A stretch of DNA of 57,354 bases from Kiritimatiellia bacterium (GTDB taxonomy: Bacteria > Verrucomicrobiota > Kiritimatiellia > JAFGHX01). A program made the translations under genes and the position numbers. This document shows, in pieces, positions 17,276 through 25,528 of this stretch (positions within the stretch are counted from its first letter, which is position 1; every line of letters starts with the position of its first letter). The notes below the pieces were generated by a model. The model saw nothing but the letters and a program-made list of their open reading frames with translations. It made no database searches and had not been told where the DNA came from. The stretch covers positions 1 through 57,354 of the forward strand of contig JAFGHX010000343.1 of the NCBI GenBank assembly GCA_016929905.1, written 5' to 3'.

Positions 17276-18937
17276 TCAATGGTACACCAGCACACTGTAT
17301 CGATAGGTCAATTGCCGTTCCTCGCCGGGCTTGAGGGTGAGTTCCCACGTGAGTTCGTTGCGCTTGTTCACCGAGTACACCCCTTCCTCCAGCAGGCTGC
17401 AGCGCGGCGTACCGTCCGCTTCGAGGAGGTCACCGGAAAAATGGCGGCGCACCACGAGGGTCAGCGGCTCTTTGCGGTGGTTGTTCGCGAACAGCTCACC
17501 TTTGACCAGGACCTTCCGGAACTTCCGCCCGCCGACGTACACGATATCGCGGCCGCCGTCCTCCTCGTGTTCGACGTGTTTGGTGCGAAGGCTCAACGCG
17601 CGGGTGACCCGCACGGTGTGCTGTTCGCCGGGATTGACCCAGTAGCTCATGCGCTGGCCGTTGAACCGGTCGCCGGAAACGATCATGGCCGGGCCGGTCG
17701 TCATGGGGAACGCGAGCGGGTTCTTGAACCGGAGTGCGTCCCAGGCCGCGTCCTCATACTTGTCGGGGTCGCGGCTGCGTTCGTACTCCTCGATATAGCG
17801 GCCATCGGCCTTGCGGGTATCGGGCACCAGCCACTCGACGATCCGGTCATAGGCGGCCGTGGCCGAGGCGACAGAGAGGGCTATCGATTCGCCTTCCAAC
17901 ACCGTCTGCTTGCCGATCGGCTGATAGTGCAGGTCGACGCCTTCGCCGGTGGGAATGGCGGACAGGTCCGGGCCGTCGCCGGACGGCGCGGCGAGGTTTG
18001 ACGTGATCAAGGCCTGCTGGTACATGGCCTGGCCGGCAGCGGAGTGGCCGCGCTGCGGGTTCTGGTTGAGCTGCTCGAAGAACGCGGTCCACGTGGTCGT
18101 GAGCGACAGCGGCGAGGTCACATGCGAAAACTGGACACTGGGAAAGCCGGAGATGAGGAAGACGTCCACGTCCTCGACATCGAACAGCTCGTTCTTGATC
18201 ACGGCCTTCTGTTCGAGGGTGAGCGTTTTCGGGTCTGCGATGTCGATGCGGTAGCTCGGGGCCCAGGCCATGCCCTTGGACAGGTACGAGATTTCGATTG
18301 CCGCCGGTTTGCGGAGCGCGTCGGCGACGGAAAGGAGCAGTACAGGCCTGAGTTGCCTGCTGACGGCCGGCGTTCCCCGCACTTCGACATGCGCGATCAT
18401 GGCCGTATCCACATAGGAGCGGCCCGTCTCGGTCTCCAGCACCAGGAAGCGGTCGGGCTCGGCCTGCATGCCGCCCGCCGGGGCACGGACGGAGGCATGG
18501 TGCCAATAGGAATACCCGCGCGGTTCGTAGGCGCGGCTCCAGCTCTTCTCGCGCGCCGCCGGGTCATCGGCGAGCACCTTGCCGGCGGCCGGCGCGATTT
18601 TGCCGTCCCGAAAATGGATCACCACCTCGTGCCCGGCCAGTTCGTCGGCGAGCGGGGCGCGGCCGGTTTCGGCGAGCGGGACATCCACGAGGCGCGCGAC
18701 GGCGCGCGCGTGGACCTTCGCGTCGCTTTCGAGCCAGAAGGTGCCGTGCACAGGGCTCGGCACGTCTTCCACGCGGTACGTGCCCGGCCCGGGCACCGTG
18801 AGCCGGCGCTTGACGACGGCCAGCCCGTTCTTGAACAGGCCGACCGACACGATTCGGCTCTCCACGGTCTGCTCGGCGGCATGGGCCGCGAGCGCGCACA
18901 GACCGGTCAGCAGGACGGCAGACATCATTCTCTTCAT
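17276..18937 (-). CDS. Secreted DUF4139-like protein
   Basis: The 553-aa protein has a signal peptide (MKRMMSAVLLTGLCALAAHA). The pattern then fits DUF4139/mucoidy-inhibitor-A-like proteins: IVSVGLFKNGLAVVKRRL at the N-terminus, IEISYLSKGMAWAPSYRIDI in the middle, VIKNELFDVEDVDVFLISG, and a C-terminal beta-sandwich ending LTWELTLKPGEERQLTYRYSVLV. The molecular role of this family is not established. The gene sits behind a vWA-domain gene, with a strong hairpin in the 74-bp gap, and before a lipoprotein gene, suggesting an envelope complex. AGGAG precedes the ATG. Confidence 0.82.
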   Translation of the reverse strand: MKRMMSAVLLTGLCALAAHAAEQTVESRIVSVGLFKNGLAVVKRRLTVPGPGTYRVEDVPSPVHGTFWLESDAKVHARAVARLVDVPLAETGRAPLADELAGHEVVIHFRDGKIAPAAGKVLADDPAAREKSWSRAYEPRGYSYWHHASVRAPAGGMQAEPDRFLVLETETGRSYVDTAMIAHVEVRGTPAVSRQLRPVLLLSVADALRKPAAIEISYLSKGMAWAPSYRIDIADPKTLTLEQKAVIKNELFDVEDVDVFLISGFPSVQFSHVTSPLSLTTTWTAFFEQLNQNPQRGHSAAGQAMYQQALITSNLAAPSGDGPDLSAIPTGEGVDLHYQPIGKQTVLEGESIALSVASATAAYDRIVEWLVPDTRKADGRYIEEYERSRDPDKYEDAAWDALRFKNPLAFPMTTGPAMIVSGDRFNGQRMSYWVNPGEQHTVRVTRALSLRTKHVEHEEDGGRDIVYVGGRKFRKVLVKGELFANNHRKEPLTLVVRRHFSGDLLEADGTPRCSLLEEGVYSVNKRNELTWELTLKPGEERQLTYRYSVLVYH

Positions 18938-18964
18938 GGCGCGATCTCCTTGCGAGTTGAGGCC

Positions 18965-18999
18965 GGCCGGCGCATCCGCCCCAAGCGGATGCGCCGGCC
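18965..18999. terminator. Strong hairpin between the vWA and DUF4139-like genes
   Basis: GGCCGGCGCATCCGC (18965-18979), loop CCCAA, and GCGGATGCGCCGGCC (18985-18999) form a perfect 15-bp stem. On the plus strand CCCTTTT follows; on the minus strand, the direction of the genes, no T-tract follows. It may attenuate or stabilise the message between the two genes. Confidence 0.6.
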
Positions 19000-19011
19000 C
19001 CTTTTCCGAGA

Positions 19012-20460
19012 TTACTGGCTCATCTGCTGGTTGCGTGTCTGATAGCTCTCCGCCCGGAACTGTTTTCTGCCCGCCTTGGTCATCCCTTCCTGCTCGAGTT
19101 GATCCGCCTGGCGGTCCAGGTCCTCGGCCCGTTTCTGGAGTTCGGCGTCGTTCAACCGCGCCGCCGCCTCTTTCATATCCTTCGCGTTCTTCTTCAGCTC
19201 ATGGACGGCTTCCTGCACCTTGCCCTGGTCGCTGAGCGCGATAGCGTTGTCGACGCTGAGGGCCATGCCGTTGTAGTAGATTTCGCGCTGCACGGCGCCG
19301 TTGACGGAGCGGGCGACCTCCTCTTTCCCGGCGCTGAACCTTGCGCTGACGCGCCCGTCGGCGTTCTCGGTCCGTTGCGTGAACGGGTTCTCGTAGGAGA
19401 CGCGCGCGACGGCGATTTCGCGGCTTTCGCCCGCCCGGGCTTCGGGGATCTCCACTTCAACGAGCGCGTACTTCTCCTGGCCGCCGTAAAGCTGGTTGAG
19501 CGACAGTTCGACCGTCCCTCCGCTGATCCGGCCTTCGCGCCCGATGATGCTGACGGGCACGACGCCGGCGGGGCACTCGATGGTGAGCCGCACGCGCCTG
19601 GCCACGACGCTGAGCACGTCGCCGAGCTCGGCCGCGAAGATGCGGGGCAAGTCTTCGCTCGACTCGACGAAGTAGGTGTTGCCGTCGCTCTTCTCGGCCA
19701 GGCGCGTCATGAGGTCTTCGTTGTAATCGACGCCTACCCCGACGGTGCTGACCGACATGCCCTCCTTGATAAGCGCCGCGCCGAGCCGGCCGAGGTCTTC
19801 GGGGCTGCGCGGGCCGACATTGGCCAACCCGTCGGACAGCAGGATGATGCGGGGAATGCAGTCCTGCTTGAGGTGCTTGCGCACCTCGGCGGCGCCCTGG
19901 CTGACGCCGCCGAACAGGGCGGTGCTGCCGCCAGCCTGGATGGCGCGGATGCCGGCCTCGATGGTGTCCAGTTCGCGCGCGTACTGCGCCGGCACGATGG
20001 TCTGGACCGTGTTGTCGTAGACGACCACCGAGCAGATATCGCGCGGGCCCAGCCGCCGCAGCGCGCCGATCGCGGCCTCCTTCGCCTTCTCGAGCTTGGC
20101 GCCCTGCATGGAGCCGGACCGATCCAGCACGATGGCCAGGTTAACCGGCGGCCGTTGCGTCTTGGCGGGCGGCGGCGGCGCGTCGAGTGTGACTTTCATG
20201 ACCGCGCGCTGGTTGTTCGCCGCGGGCAGCACGGCCCGGTCCAGTTCCACTCGGCACGTCACGCTGGGCGCGGGCGCCTTGACGGCGCCGCCGCACAGCC
20301 GTGTAGTGCCCGCGGCGACCGCAAGCACCGCGAGCGTGCCGAGCAGCCCGCGCCAGCCGGGCCGTTTGGCGCGCACGACGTGCGCGCTGAACCGCTGTCT
20401 GAGCGGCGCCAGCCAACCTGCGACACCGCATCCCGCACACCTGTCTGCTCCTGTCTTCAT
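19012..20460 (-). CDS. Membrane-anchored von Willebrand factor A domain protein
   Basis: The 482-aa protein has a CAGC motif near the N-terminus, one transmembrane segment (~38-56) and a vWA domain with a complete metal-ion-dependent adhesion site: D113-x-S115-x-S117 (LDRSGSMQG), T180 (GGSTAL) and D210 (LLSDGLANVG). A beta-rich region follows, then a coiled-coil tail (~405-470: VHELKKNAKDMKEAAARLND). vWA proteins bind protein partners through the metal site. Co-location with the DUF4139-like protein and lipoproteins suggests an extracytoplasmic assembly. The leader is long and contains a three-copy 11-bp repeat. Confidence 0.88.
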   Translation of the reverse strand: MKTGADRCAGCGVAGWLAPLRQRFSAHVVRAKRPGWRGLLGTLAVLAVAAGTTRLCGGAVKAPAPSVTCRVELDRAVLPAANNQRAVMKVTLDAPPPPAKTQRPPVNLAIVLDRSGSMQGAKLEKAKEAAIGALRRLGPRDICSVVVYDNTVQTIVPAQYARELDTIEAGIRAIQAGGSTALFGGVSQGAAEVRKHLKQDCIPRIILLSDGLANVGPRSPEDLGRLGAALIKEGMSVSTVGVGVDYNEDLMTRLAEKSDGNTYFVESSEDLPRIFAAELGDVLSVVARRVRLTIECPAGVVPVSIIGREGRISGGTVELSLNQLYGGQEKYALVEVEIPEARAGESREIAVARVSYENPFTQRTENADGRVSARFSAGKEEVARSVNGAVQREIYYNGMALSVDNAIALSDQGKVQEAVHELKKNAKDMKEAAARLNDAELQKRAEDLDRQADQLEQEGMTKAGRKQFRAESYQTRNQQMSQ

Positions 20461-20688
20461 GATCGCGCTCCCCTTCTGCGCTGCGCCGCCGCCCGAGTGT
20501 CTCCCGTCCGTCCTCTCGCCCGGATCGGCATTCCACTTGTATCATCGTTCGGGCGAAAGCGCAGCCTTGTTTTCATTGCCTCGTGCCATGCCGATCCGTG
20601 TTCGGCCGTGTGCCGCGGTACACACGGCTTTCTCTGATCTTCGGGTTTTATCCTAGCATGGGACGGCGAGAGGTGTCGTCAGGAGGGG

Positions 20689-20716
20689 GTAAAACAACTG
20701 TAAAAGGAATGTAAAA
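20689..20716 (-). promoter_or_regulatory. Three direct repeats with 11-bp period, Pho-box-like
   Basis: GTAAAA occurs at 20689-20694, 20700-20705 and 20711-20716, exactly 11 bp apart. On the minus strand this reads TTTTAC-N5-TTTTAC-N5-TTTTAC, close to the TT(A/T)ACA repeats bound by PhoP-type OmpR-family regulators. It lies ~230 bp upstream of the vWA gene. The regulator at 13912 is a candidate binder. Confidence 0.5.
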
Positions 20717-20729
20717 CGGGGCGGCGGCC

Positions 20730-20785
20730 AGTGTAGTGCGTCCAAGAGATCTTGACATGTCAAGATCTGTTGGACGCACTACACT
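20730..20785. repeat. 56-bp near-perfect palindrome
   Basis: AGTGTAGTGCGTCCAA (20730-20745) is the exact reverse complement of 20770-20785. The centre, 20747-20768, is a perfect 22-bp palindrome around TTGACATGTCAA. Only positions 20746 and 20769 do not pair. Its right end touches the stop of the lipoprotein gene at 20784. Confidence 0.8.
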
Positions 20786-22559
20786 ATCTGGCGCGGCGCG
20801 CCGCTTCGTCGCGCGCGAGCGCCTTCTTCGCGCGCTCGACTTTGCCGCGGATGAGCGTAAACTTCCAGTCCGCGAGTTCGGGCGGATTCTGAAGGAACGC
20901 ATCCAGGGCTTTCCGGACCTCGCTGAGGACGAAATAGTCCTTCTTCAGCAGGGCGTCGGCGGCGTGTTCGTAGAGGAGTTCTTCCTTGGACTGGAGAAGC
21001 GCCATGAGAATGCTGGCGCGCCGGGGCGAACAGGGCCAGGGCTTGTCGCGCCAGCGCAGGAGCAGGAAGCGTTTCGCCTTCTCGCCCATGGCGGGCAGTT
21101 CCCGGATCAGCAGGGCCGTCATGTTCTCCTTGTCGCAGTCGACGATGTTGCCGGCGGCGTCGGAGGCGAAGGTCGGGTCCTCGTTGTGAAGCGCGGCCTT
21201 GAGGGCCTCCAGCGCCTCGGGCGAATCCTGTTGCGTGAGCGACCGGCTCATGAAATCCTCGTAGGCGCGGCGTGCCTTGGCCCACTTGGGGCCGGTCCCG
21301 AGCGAGGCCCGGATCCGCTCCATCAGCTCGGCGTCGTCGAGGGCCTGCGGGTGAAGCAGGCAGAGGATCGCGTACTGGCGACGCGTCCTGTCCTTCTCGT
21401 CCAACCCCAGCACGCCGACGGCGCGGCCCTTTTCCCAGCCCTGGTTGCGAGCATGGTTGAGGATGCTGCCGCGCGTGCGTCCGGTCGTCTTCTCGGTTTT
21501 GTACAGGGCCACCAGTCGCTCCGTCGTGGCGAAACGCACGAGGATCTGCACCAGTGTATCGTTGCCCGAATAAGCGTCCGGGTCCACCGGCAGCTGATCC
21601 GTCAGGTCACCGGCGTACTCGGCGCACAGCCGGTCGACCAGGCTTCTGGGCACGTAATAGCGTTTGGCGGCGGCCTGTACCACCGCGTTGGCCCAGCCGG
21701 CCGTGACGGGCAGCCCGGCCATCCGCCCGAGCACCTTGAGGCGGTCCCGGTTCATATAGGCGTTGCGGGCGTAGTCGACGACGGCGTAGCACTCGGCCTC
21801 GCTGAGGGCGTCGGGAATGGCGCGATGCAGTTTCGAGAAGACGAGACCGTGCTCCTCCGGTATGTGGCGCAGGTCGAGCGGCATCGTCTGGGTGAGTCCG
21901 AAGTCGACGGCGACCTTCAGGGGGCAGCTTGGAGCAAGCGTTTCGAGCGGCCCCTCCTGCGCACCCCACTTGTAGAAATGGACCGCGCGGCGGTCCATGA
22001 AGGTAATGGTGCCGTCGATCTTGAAGCGGATCCGCTGCACGACGCAGGTGCGGTCCAAGGCGGTAGGGACAAGCCAGCGTTCGGCGGCGGCGGTGTCGAG
22101 CAAGTGGGAGAAGACCGGCAGCCCTTCGCGGCTGACGAGAAGGCTGTGCGGCCCGGGCGGCACCTCCAGCCGCAGGACGCCGAACGGGAGCGCGGTTTCC
22201 GGCGGCTGCTCATCGAGCCTCACCTCGACCGCTTTCGGGCCGGCGTTGTCGATTTCGATCGCGGCCGTCTGCCGCGCCGGCAGATCCCCCTCGACGTTCG
22301 GTGGCGGCTGCGCCGCCGCGTTCGCGGCGGGAGCCGGCGGTCCGGTACGTTCCGCGCCTGGGGCTGCGGGTCGGGTGCGATCGGCTGAATCGCGGCCTTG
22401 GCCGCAGCCCACGAAGAGGAGGCAGGAGACAGCGAGCAGCGGGAGCAGGGAGCCCGTAGGGGAGTTGGGTGTGGTACGTTGCCGGAACGGCCACCTTGGC
22501 GGGTCCCGGCCAAACCAACGCCGAGGCATGCGACCGATCGACTGTACGGAAAACTCCAT
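20784..22559 (-). CDS. Large lipoprotein with helical-repeat C-terminal region
   Basis: The 591-aa protein has a lipobox after a hydrophobic stretch (LLPLLAVSCLLFVGC), a Pro/Ala-rich linker, a beta-rich domain (~95-190: KAVEVRLDEQPPETALPFGV) and a long helical region (~230-590). The last part resembles HEAT-like repeats (EALEALKAALHNEDPTFASD, ILMALLQSKEELLYEHAADA). Repeats of this kind make scaffolds for protein binding. The start is uncertain: ATG at 22559 or 22529, neither with a good ribosome-binding site. The stop lies inside a 56-bp palindrome. It is upstream of and co-directional with the vWA gene but separated by 323 bp. Confidence 0.75.
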   Translation of the reverse strand: MEFSVQSIGRMPRRWFGRDPPRWPFRQRTTPNSPTGSLLPLLAVSCLLFVGCGQGRDSADRTRPAAPGAERTGPPAPAANAAAQPPPNVEGDLPARQTAAIEIDNAGPKAVEVRLDEQPPETALPFGVLRLEVPPGPHSLLVSREGLPVFSHLLDTAAAERWLVPTALDRTCVVQRIRFKIDGTITFMDRRAVHFYKWGAQEGPLETLAPSCPLKVAVDFGLTQTMPLDLRHIPEEHGLVFSKLHRAIPDALSEAECYAVVDYARNAYMNRDRLKVLGRMAGLPVTAGWANAVVQAAAKRYYVPRSLVDRLCAEYAGDLTDQLPVDPDAYSGNDTLVQILVRFATTERLVALYKTEKTTGRTRGSILNHARNQGWEKGRAVGVLGLDEKDRTRRQYAILCLLHPQALDDAELMERIRASLGTGPKWAKARRAYEDFMSRSLTQQDSPEALEALKAALHNEDPTFASDAAGNIVDCDKENMTALLIRELPAMGEKAKRFLLLRWRDKPWPCSPRRASILMALLQSKEELLYEHAADALLKKDYFVLSEVRKALDAFLQNPPELADWKFTLIRGKVERAKKALARDEAARRAR

Positions 22560-22600
22560 CCTGGTCTATCCGAACGCGTCCGGGTTACGACGCGACGCGT

Positions 22601-23134
22601 TCAGTCTGCCAGACCGGAGCGGAAGGCGTCAAGGTTGAGTTTGACGACGGCGGCGCTCTTGCCGAGGAAGCTGGCCTTGATTTCCTTCTCGACGAGTGTG
22701 CGGCGCACGACGCGACGGCGGCGGAGGTAGGCGCCGAGCATGATCATATTGGCGACGCGATCGTCGCCGAGCCGGGCCGCGAGTTCGGTGGCGTCGACGG
22801 CGACGACCGACCCGCAGCCGCGTCGAAAGGGTGCGGGGTCGCAGAGCGAGCGGTTCACGATGAGCGTGCCGCCTTCGGCCAGCCGCGGCACGATGGCGGC
22901 GGGGTCCTGCTGGCTCATCACGAGCAGGCAATCGAACCTTTCGACGGTAGGCGAAGCGACTTCCGCGGAGGAAATGATCACCTGGCAGTGCGACACACCG
23001 CCGCGCACTTCGGCACCGTAGGAAGGAAAGAACGTGAGGAACGGATGCTTCTGCATGGCGGCGGCGGCCAACACCCTGCCGGCGGCCAGTACGCCCTGGC
23101 CGCCCACGCCGACGATGAAAACGCGTTCAAGCAT
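22601..23134 (-). CDS. 2-oxoacid:ferredoxin oxidoreductase, gamma subunit
   Basis: The 177-aa protein is the POR gamma-type subunit: VFIVGVGGQGVLAAGRVLAAAA at the N-terminus, then PSYGAEVRGGVSHCQVIIS and the DPAAIVPRLAEGGTLIVN stretch. It forms part of an alpha-beta-gamma-delta enzyme that oxidises 2-oxoacids to acyl-CoA with reduced ferredoxin. The ATG at 23134 overlaps the stop of the beta-subunit gene by 8 bp, so translation is likely coupled. It is the last gene of the four-gene operon. Confidence 0.9.
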   Translation of the reverse strand: MLERVFIVGVGGQGVLAAGRVLAAAAMQKHPFLTFFPSYGAEVRGGVSHCQVIISSAEVASPTVERFDCLLVMSQQDPAAIVPRLAEGGTLIVNRSLCDPAPFRRGCGSVVAVDATELAARLGDDRVANMIMLGAYLRRRRVVRRTLVEKEIKASFLGKSAAVVKLNLDAFRSGLAD

Positions 23135-23948
23135 CGACGCACTTCCCTTCTCTTCTGAAGACGCGAACCGGGAAATGGGCGGCCATCTTCTCACCCACGA
23201 ATTTGAGTGCGCGGGCGGGAGAAAGCCGCTGGTAGGTCGGGCAGGCGGAGAGGACCTCGACGAAGCTGTAGCCGCGGCCCTCGACCTGGGCGCCGAAGGC
23301 GGCTCTGAGCGCGCGCCTCAGGCTGCGGACGCCCTGCGGGCTGTCGAGCGCGACGCGCTCGATGTGGTAGGGCCGGTCAAGCGTATTGATCAACTCGCAC
23401 ATGCGGATGGGCGTGCCGACGTCGTCGGGATCGCGGCCGGCCGGGCAGGTGGCCGTCTTCTGGCCCGGCAGGGTGGTTGGCGCCATTTGCCCACCGGTCA
23501 TTCCGTAGACGGAGTTGTTGACGAACACTACGGTGATATTCTCGCCGCGATTGGCCGCGTGAATGGTTTCGGCGGTCCCGATCGCGGCCAGATCGCCGTC
23601 GCCCTGATAGGAGAAGACGATGGTGTCCGGTCTGGCCCGCTTGATGCCCGTGGCGACGGCCGGTCCGCGTCCGTGCGCCGCCTCGGTCACGTCGCAGGCG
23701 AAATAGAAATAGGCGAGCACGGCGCAGCCGACGGGCGCGATGCCCACGCACCGATCGGTAATGTGGAGCGCGTCCATGGTTTCGGCGATGACCTTGTGCA
23801 CGATCCCGTGCCCGCAGCCCGGGCAGTAATGCGTCTGCACGTCGGTCAGCGCCGCGGGCCGGGCGTACACCTTACGGGGCGCGCGGGCCCCGCCCGGCCC
23901 CTCAGCGCGGGCACTTCTTTTTCGTCCTCTTCGTATGACGGCATGCAT
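23127..23948 (-). CDS. 2-oxoacid:ferredoxin oxidoreductase, thiamine-pyrophosphate beta subunit
   Basis: The 273-aa protein has the CPGCGHG motif near the N-terminus, the TPP/Mg motif GDGDLAAIGTAETIHAANRG...VNN, and the loop YGMTGGQMAPTTLPGQKT typical of branched-chain (Vor) and 2-oxoglutarate (Kor) ferredoxin oxidoreductases. Compared with relatives the first ~30 residues (RRGRKRSARAEGPGGARAPR) look like an unneeded extension, and the start may lie further in. It overlaps the alpha-subunit gene by 47 bp. Confidence 0.9.
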   Translation of the reverse strand: MHAVIRRGRKRSARAEGPGGARAPRKVYARPAALTDVQTHYCPGCGHGIVHKVIAETMDALHITDRCVGIAPVGCAVLAYFYFACDVTEAAHGRGPAVATGIKRARPDTIVFSYQGDGDLAAIGTAETIHAANRGENITVVFVNNSVYGMTGGQMAPTTLPGQKTATCPAGRDPDDVGTPIRMCELINTLDRPYHIERVALDSPQGVRSLRRALRAAFGAQVEGRGYSFVEVLSACPTYQRLSPARALKFVGEKMAAHFPVRVFRREGKCVDA

Positions 23949-25017
23949 AGGTTCCTGCCTTCTCTGCTCCCGACCCGGCCCGGAGTCGCGCCAGGATCGC
24001 CGACGCCAGGGGCAGACCGCCCCCGGTGCGTCCGTAGAAGTCGACGGGGACGCGACCGGCGACAGCGAGTTGAACGTCTTCCACCATCTGCCCGCTGCTC
24101 ATCTCGACGACCAGCATGCGGCGGACAGACCGGGAGAGCGCTTCGAGCCGGCCATAGGGGAACGGCCAGAGCGTGACGGGCCGCAGGAGCCCCACCTTCA
24201 TGCCGTCGGCGCGGGCCTGCTGCAGGGCGGCATTGGCGATGCGCGCGGACAACCCGTAGGCGACGAGCAGCACGTCACAGTCATCGGTAGCCGTTTCAAC
24301 GTATCGGATTTCTTCGGCCAGGATACGGCGGTAGGATTCCTGCAGCACGTCGTTGTGTTGCTCCAGCTCGCCGTCGACGAGAAAGAGCGAACGAATAAAG
24401 CGCGGTTTTCGCTTTCGGGCGCCGGTCAGCGCCCAAGGCTTGGGGGGCACGCGAGGTGGCGGCCCCTCGTGAAGCACGACCGGTTCCATGGTTTTTCCGA
24501 TCCCGCCGTCGATCAAGACCATCACCGGCGTGCGGTGTTTGTCGGAGAGTTCGAAGGCTTTGATCGTGAGGTCGTGACACTCCTGCACGGAGGCGGGCGC
24601 GAGGACGATGAGGTGGTAGTCGCCATGGCCGCCGCCCTTCGTGGCCTGGAAATAGTCGCTCTGAGCCGGCGCGATGTTGCCCAGGCCCGGACCGCCGCGC
24701 TGCACGTTGACGATAACGCCCGGCAGCCGCGCGGCGGCGAGGTAGGAGATGCCCTCCATCTTGAGGCTGATGCCGGGCGAGGAAGAGGTGGTCATAGCGC
24801 GTTTACCGGCGACGGACGCGCCGAACACCATGTTGATGGCGGCCAGTTCGCTTTCCGCCTGCACGAACACGCGGCCTTTCTCCGGCATATGCTTGGACAT
24901 GTAGGCGGGAATCTCGTTCTGCGGTGTGATCGGATAGCCGAAATAGCAGTCGCACCCGGCGCGGATGGCGGCCTCGCCGATCACCTCATTGCCAGTCATC
25001 AAGACGCGTGCGTTCAC
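23902..25017 (-). CDS. vorB: 2-oxoacid:ferredoxin oxidoreductase, alpha subunit (VorB-like)
   Basis: The 371-aa protein shows the POR alpha pattern: TGNEVIGEAAIRAGCDCYFG, YPITPQNEIPAYM, QAESELAAINMVFGASVAGK, MTTSSSPGISLKMEGISYLA, RGGPGLGNIAPAQSDYFQAT and KGGGHGDYHLIVLAPASVQE. This set matches 3-methyl-2-oxobutanoate (2-ketoisovalerate) dehydrogenase VorB best, though Kor alpha subunits are close. The enzyme would convert keto acids from Val, Leu and Ile to acyl-CoA and reduced ferredoxin in the cytoplasm. The C-terminal 20 residues are unusually basic (RHTKRTKKKCPR) and may reflect the overlap with the beta gene. Confidence 0.9.
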   Translation of the reverse strand: MNARVLMTGNEVIGEAAIRAGCDCYFGYPITPQNEIPAYMSKHMPEKGRVFVQAESELAAINMVFGASVAGKRAMTTSSSPGISLKMEGISYLAAARLPGVIVNVQRGGPGLGNIAPAQSDYFQATKGGGHGDYHLIVLAPASVQECHDLTIKAFELSDKHRTPVMVLIDGGIGKTMEPVVLHEGPPPRVPPKPWALTGARKRKPRFIRSLFLVDGELEQHNDVLQESYRRILAEEIRYVETATDDCDVLLVAYGLSARIANAALQQARADGMKVGLLRPVTLWPFPYGRLEALSRSVRRMLVVEMSSGQMVEDVQLAVAGRVPVDFYGRTGGGLPLASAILARLRAGSGAEKAGTYACRHTKRTKKKCPR

Positions 25018-25233
25018 CTAGCCTGCTCGTTTCTCGATCTCAATCGCCGCATCGGGGCAAATCTCGGCGCACGAGCGGCAACCCGTGCAGCGGTTGGGGC
25101 GTGCCACTCGGGGATAGTGGAATCCGAGCCTGTTGCGGGAGTCGGTCATCTCGAGGACCTGTTCGGGGCAAACCGAGACGCACAGTTCGCACGCCTTGCA
25201 GCGTTCCCTGTCGATGATCACGCGAAAACGCAC
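25018..25233 (-). CDS. 2-oxoacid:ferredoxin oxidoreductase, delta (ferredoxin) subunit
   Basis: The 71-aa protein has two 4Fe-4S motifs: CKACELCVSVCP and CTGCRSCAEICP. It passes electrons from the catalytic subunits to ferredoxin. The start is GTG at 25233, preceded by GGGAGG; a longer reading to an ATG at 25365 would add 44 residues without homologous character. Its stop abuts the alpha-subunit start directly (25018/25017), so the gene order is delta-alpha-beta-gamma. A good promoter lies at 25404-25432. Confidence 0.9.
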   Translation of the reverse strand: MRFRVIIDRERCKACELCVSVCPEQVLEMTDSRNRLGFHYPRVARPNRCTGCRSCAEICPDAAIEIEKRAG

Positions 25234-25403
25234 CGTGCCTCCCTCGGCGCCCCCGCTGCGCCCGGAAATCAAGGCAAAAAAACCCCCTGTGTACGCAGCA
25301 CGGAACACCGGATTCAGCTTGCCGAGACGGGGCCGCTCCTCAAGAAAATGTCTTCGGAGGGGCATCAGCCGTTCGCGGCTTTCGCCGACTCGAGTAAAAA
25401 GGC

Positions 25404-25432
25404 ATTATCCCGCGCCCGCGTCGCATTCACAA
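25404..25432 (-). promoter_or_regulatory. Promoter of the oxidoreductase operon
   Basis: On the minus strand TTGTGA (25432-25427) and GATAAT (25409-25404) are 17 bases apart and match the sigma70 consensus at 4/6 and 5/6. The predicted leader before the GTG at 25233 is about 165 nt. Confidence 0.6.
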
Positions 25433-25528
25433 GAAAAAAAACGGATCTGTTGACGAAGCGATTTGGCGCACGCACGCGTCGGCCATCAGCTGCGCCAGGC
25501 GCGCGGCAGGCCACAACCTGTCCGCAGA

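Noticed and set aside
20736..22388. Plus-strand frame opposite the 591-aa lipoprotein, starting in the palindrome
   Set aside because: Its first residues are translated palindrome and the remainder lacks any family; the minus-strand frame has a lipobox and helical repeats.
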